Positions 10,985 to 13,224 of a stretch of DNA of 13,224 bases are shown here, piece by piece. Position 1 is the first letter of the stretch, and each line of letters begins with the position of its first letter. Position numbers and translations under genes: made by a program. The DNA is from an uncultured Bacillota bacterium (GTDB taxonomy: Bacteria > Bacillota > Clostridia > Lachnospirales > Lachnospiraceae): assembly GCA_958352855.1 (NCBI GenBank), contig CATWQE010000071.1:1-13224 (forward strand), written 5' to 3'. The notes under the pieces are model-generated. The model did not search any database. It was not told where the DNA came from and saw nothing but the letters and a program-made list of their open reading frames with translations.

Positions 10985-13039
10985 ATGGAAAAACATCTAA
11001 GAGAACAACAACAGGAGAAAGCGCATCTGGCACAATGCCTGGAAATCATCCAGGAGAATATCCGCCTGTATGAAGACAAGGAAAGCCGCTACAAAAAAGA
11101 AGTCACAGAGCTTTTTCAGGCAGTAAAAAAAGGAGAAGGTGATTCCTATGGTATGCTGGTTGCAGGGAGAAATATTCTGGAGCATACACAGAACTCCCTT
11201 CGTAAAAACAGGGCGGCGTCCCAGAAAGCTTATTTCGGAAGAGTGGATTATCAGGATGAAACCTACGGTGTTGCGGAAAGTCTGTATATCGGAAAAAACG
11301 GGATTACCCAAAATTCCAATGAAGTGATCATTGTAGACTGGAGAGCGCCTGTTTCCAGTGTGTATTATGAAAATGAATTGGGACAGGGGCATTATGATGT
11401 ACCAAAAAGCCAGCCGGTGGAAATTACGTTACATAAAAAGAGAACCTATGATATCCAGGGAAAGGATTTGCTGGGATTTTATGATGACGATGTAGCTGCC
11501 AATGACGAATTGCTGGTAAAATACTTGTCTCAGAATAAAGAGGCAGTGTTGGGCGATATTATCGCTACCATTCAAAAGGAACAAAATGAGATTATCCGAG
11601 ATGTGCCCTTTAAGAATATTATTGTTCAGGGCGTTGCAGGAAGTGGAAAAACCACAGTGGCGCTGCATAGAATTTCTTATGTATTGTATAACTACGAAGA
11701 AAAATACAAGCCGTCGGAGTTTTGTATTGTAGGAAGCAGTGATATGCTGTTAAACTATATTAGCAGTGGTTTACCGGAACTGGATGTTTCCCATGTAAGG
11801 CAGATGCGGATGGATGTGTTTCTGCCTTATCTTATGGGAAAATCCTGGAAGAAAAAATATCAGATGATTCCAGAGGATGTTATGGCTCCCACCAAGAGCA
11901 AGCTGTCCTTTGTACAGGCTTTGGAAGAATTTCTGGATATCTGGAAACAGCGTTATCTGTCCTTGAGCGTGATTAAGGATGCAGAGCTTGGAACATTACT
12001 TTCAGAAGCAAATATGAAAGAAACCAGAGACCGAAATCCACAGCTTTCCCTTTTGCAACTGGAAAAACTCTTAAATACCAGAATTGCTTCCAGAATTAAA
12101 TTTCTCTGTACGGAAAAAGAGGAAAATTATAAAAAGCAAAAACTGCAGGAATATAAGAAATATTTTGATTCTGCAAAACACAAATGGACAGAAGTACAAA
12201 TTTATCGGGAATTTCTTTTCTGGCTGATGGAAAATAAAAACTTTGAACATAGCAACTGGGATGAGACTTTGTGTCATATAAACAAGGATGCCTTCGATTT
12301 ATATGATACTGCAGCCTTGTGTTTAATCTGGAAACGGATTTTAAAGAAAAAAGACGCAGACGAATTTAGCCAGATTGTTATTGATGAAGCTCAGGACTTT
12401 GGTGTCATGATTTATTATGTGATGAAACAGGTTTTAGACACCTGCTATTTTACCATTATGGGAGATGTTTCCCAGAATATCCGTTATGAAACCGGCATGA
12501 ATGACTGGGAAGACTTAAAGCAGGTCTTATTTCAAAAAGAACAGGACAGTTTTTACCTTCTGGCAAAGAGCTACCGCAATACCATTGAAATCTCCAAATG
12601 CGCCGGAAAAGTGCTGGAAAAGGCTTCCCAGGGAAGTTATAAAATCCAGCCGGTGATTCGCCATGGCCAGGAGGTTCAGGTAGAAATCAGGGAAGGGGAG
12701 GCACTTCATGGGCTTCTGAAAACTACTGTGGCAAAGGTACAGAAGCAAGGCTTTGAAACCATTGCTGTAATCTGCAGAGAGGAAGAGGAAGCGAAAAACG
12801 TAAGAAAAATCCTGGGAATCCAGGAAGAAACCCAGGACTTTCACAATGGAATCATGGTGCTTCCGGTAACCCTTACAAAGGGTTTGGAGTTTGATGCAGT
12901 GATTCTCTGGAAAGCAGATGGAGAACATTATGGTGAAAACCCAAAAGAAGCAAAGCTTCTTTATGTTGCCATTACCAGAGCGCTGCACCAGCTTTATTTT
13001 CTGGGTGATAAGCCGCTAAGTGGACTGTTAAAGGAGTGA
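10985..13039 (+). CDS. helD: HelD-like RNA polymerase-recycling ATPase (UvrD/Rep superfamily)
   Basis: HelD proteins are SF1 ATPases that bind RNA polymerase, not DNA, and pry open stalled or inactive complexes to recycle them. The 684 residues show a charged N-terminal coiled coil (about 1-85) and the HelD-specific linker AYFGRVDY...GVAESLYIGKNG...VIIVDWRAPVSSVYYE. Walker A is GVAGSGKTT (216-224), Walker B is VIDEAQD with DEAQD at 467-471, and the later superfamily motifs are KSYRNTIEI, TLTKGLEFDAVILW and LLYVAITRALHQLYFLG. B. subtilis HelD has 774 residues, so this one is about 90 shorter. GAGGT (10974-10978) precedes the ATG. A response regulator follows after 4 nt. Wrongly reading it as a DNA helicase (UvrD/Rep) is the main alternative; the DWRAPVSS motif argues for HelD. 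Confidence 0.9.
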   Translation: MEKHLREQQQEKAHLAQCLEIIQENIRLYEDKESRYKKEVTELFQAVKKGEGDSYGMLVAGRNILEHTQNSLRKNRAASQKAYFGRVDYQDETYGVAESLYIGKNGITQNSNEVIIVDWRAPVSSVYYENELGQGHYDVPKSQPVEITLHKKRTYDIQGKDLLGFYDDDVAANDELLVKYLSQNKEAVLGDIIATIQKEQNEIIRDVPFKNIIVQGVAGSGKTTVALHRISYVLYNYEEKYKPSEFCIVGSSDMLLNYISSGLPELDVSHVRQMRMDVFLPYLMGKSWKKKYQMIPEDVMAPTKSKLSFVQALEEFLDIWKQRYLSLSVIKDAELGTLLSEANMKETRDRNPQLSLLQLEKLLNTRIASRIKFLCTEKEENYKKQKLQEYKKYFDSAKHKWTEVQIYREFLFWLMENKNFEHSNWDETLCHINKDAFDLYDTAALCLIWKRILKKKDADEFSQIVIDEAQDFGVMIYYVMKQVLDTCYFTIMGDVSQNIRYETGMNDWEDLKQVLFQKEQDSFYLLAKSYRNTIEISKCAGKVLEKASQGSYKIQPVIRHGQEVQVEIREGEALHGLLKTTVAKVQKQGFETIAVICREEEEAKNVRKILGIQEETQDFHNGIMVLPVTLTKGLEFDAVILWKADGEHYGENPKEAKLLYVAITRALHQLYFLGDKPLSGLLKE

Positions 13040-13043
13040 TACA

Positions 13044-13224
13044 ATGAATCAAATTTTATTATTGGAAGATGATGAGGGATTAAACCGGGGAATTTCCCTG
13101 AAGCTGGAAAAAGAAGGATATCAGGTGTTTTCCGCCTTTACCATAAAAGAAGCTGAGAAATTTTTAGAACAGGAATCCATTGATCTGCTCATCAGTGATG
13201 TTTCTCTGCCAGACGGGAATGGTA
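13044..13224 (+). CDS. Response regulator, N-terminal receiver domain (partial)
   Basis: The gene runs off the window; 60 full codons are visible. The start MNQILLLEDDEGLNRGISLKL, with the acidic pair Asp9-Asp10, and LLISDVSLPDGNG with the phosphate-accepting Asp52 are a clear receiver domain. Most regulators of this form are OmpR/PhoB-type with a C-terminal winged helix, but that part is outside the window. AAGGAG (13031-13036) lies at the helD stop, 7 nt before the ATG, and only 4 nt separate the genes, so helD and this regulator, probably with a histidine kinase beyond, form one operon. This short frame is too near the window edge to be complete. Confidence 0.93.
   Translation, partial: MNQILLLEDDEGLNRGISLKLEKEGYQVFSAFTIKEAEKFLEQESIDLLISDVSLPDGNG

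Noticed and set aside
1..13224. CRISPR arrays, transposons, phage genes, tRNA or rRNA genes, toxin-antitoxin pairs
   Set aside because: No regularly spaced repeats, transposase or integrase motifs, terminal repeats or cloverleaf sequences were seen on either strand by eye.

Overview
The window looks like a chromosomal segment of a Gram-positive, low-to-moderate-GC Firmicute, most likely a Lachnospiraceae-type Clostridia (Blautia or a relative; genus not proven). Support comes from strong AGGAGG-type ribosome binding sites, the rplU-prp-rpmA-obgE order with an N-terminally extended L27 and its processing protease, Firmicutes-type LexA boxes (CGAAC-N4-GTTCG), a tRNA-Trp T-box, and a HelD-type RNA polymerase-recycling ATPase. 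No insertion sequence, prophage, CRISPR array or tRNA/rRNA gene was seen, and base composition looks even throughout.

Left block (1-4028, all +): the end of rplU (L21), prp (ysxB), rpmA (L27), obgE, yhbY, nadD, yqeK and rsfS. This is a conserved housekeeping cluster for ribosome assembly and silencing plus NAD synthesis, packed with short gaps or overlaps. A hairpin with a T tract lies between rpmA and obgE, so the ribosomal-protein part may be partly insulated from the obgE part. A strong terminator at 4039-4096 closes the block against the convergent lexA.

SOS block (4099-5351): lexA (-) and a divergent small LysM membrane protein resembling the cell-division inhibitor YneA (+). About 116 bp between them hold five LexA-box-like sites, one overlapping the -35 of a near-consensus yneA promoter and two abutting end to end just downstream of its predicted start point.

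Sugar/glycerophosphate block (5429-8987, +): a LacI-family regulator, an AraM-type sn-glycerol-1-phosphate dehydrogenase with its own promoter and a CpG-centred palindrome at the predicted start point, and a LacX-like aldose 1-epimerase. That the regulator controls the dehydrogenase is inferred from position and the palindrome.

Tryptophan block (9019-10867, +): a consensus-like promoter, a complete T-box leader with a UGG specifier, an antiterminator bulge UGGC that fits a G discriminator base, a long intrinsic terminator, and a stand-alone TrpB2-type tryptophan synthase beta chain. No trpA is present here, which points to tryptophan production from free indole and serine when charged tRNA-Trp is short.

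Right block (10858-13224, +): an extended -10 promoter, an untranslated leader of about 90 nt with a possible nested fold, a HelD-like ATPase, and the start of a response regulator whose ribosome binding site abuts and overlaps the helD end, so the two are probably co-transcribed. The regulator gene runs off the window.

Nothing here is clearly a wholly new system. The best leads are the five-site SOS control region, the duplicated terminator arm after the T-box, the possible operator of the glycerol-1-phosphate dehydrogenase gene, and the helD leader.
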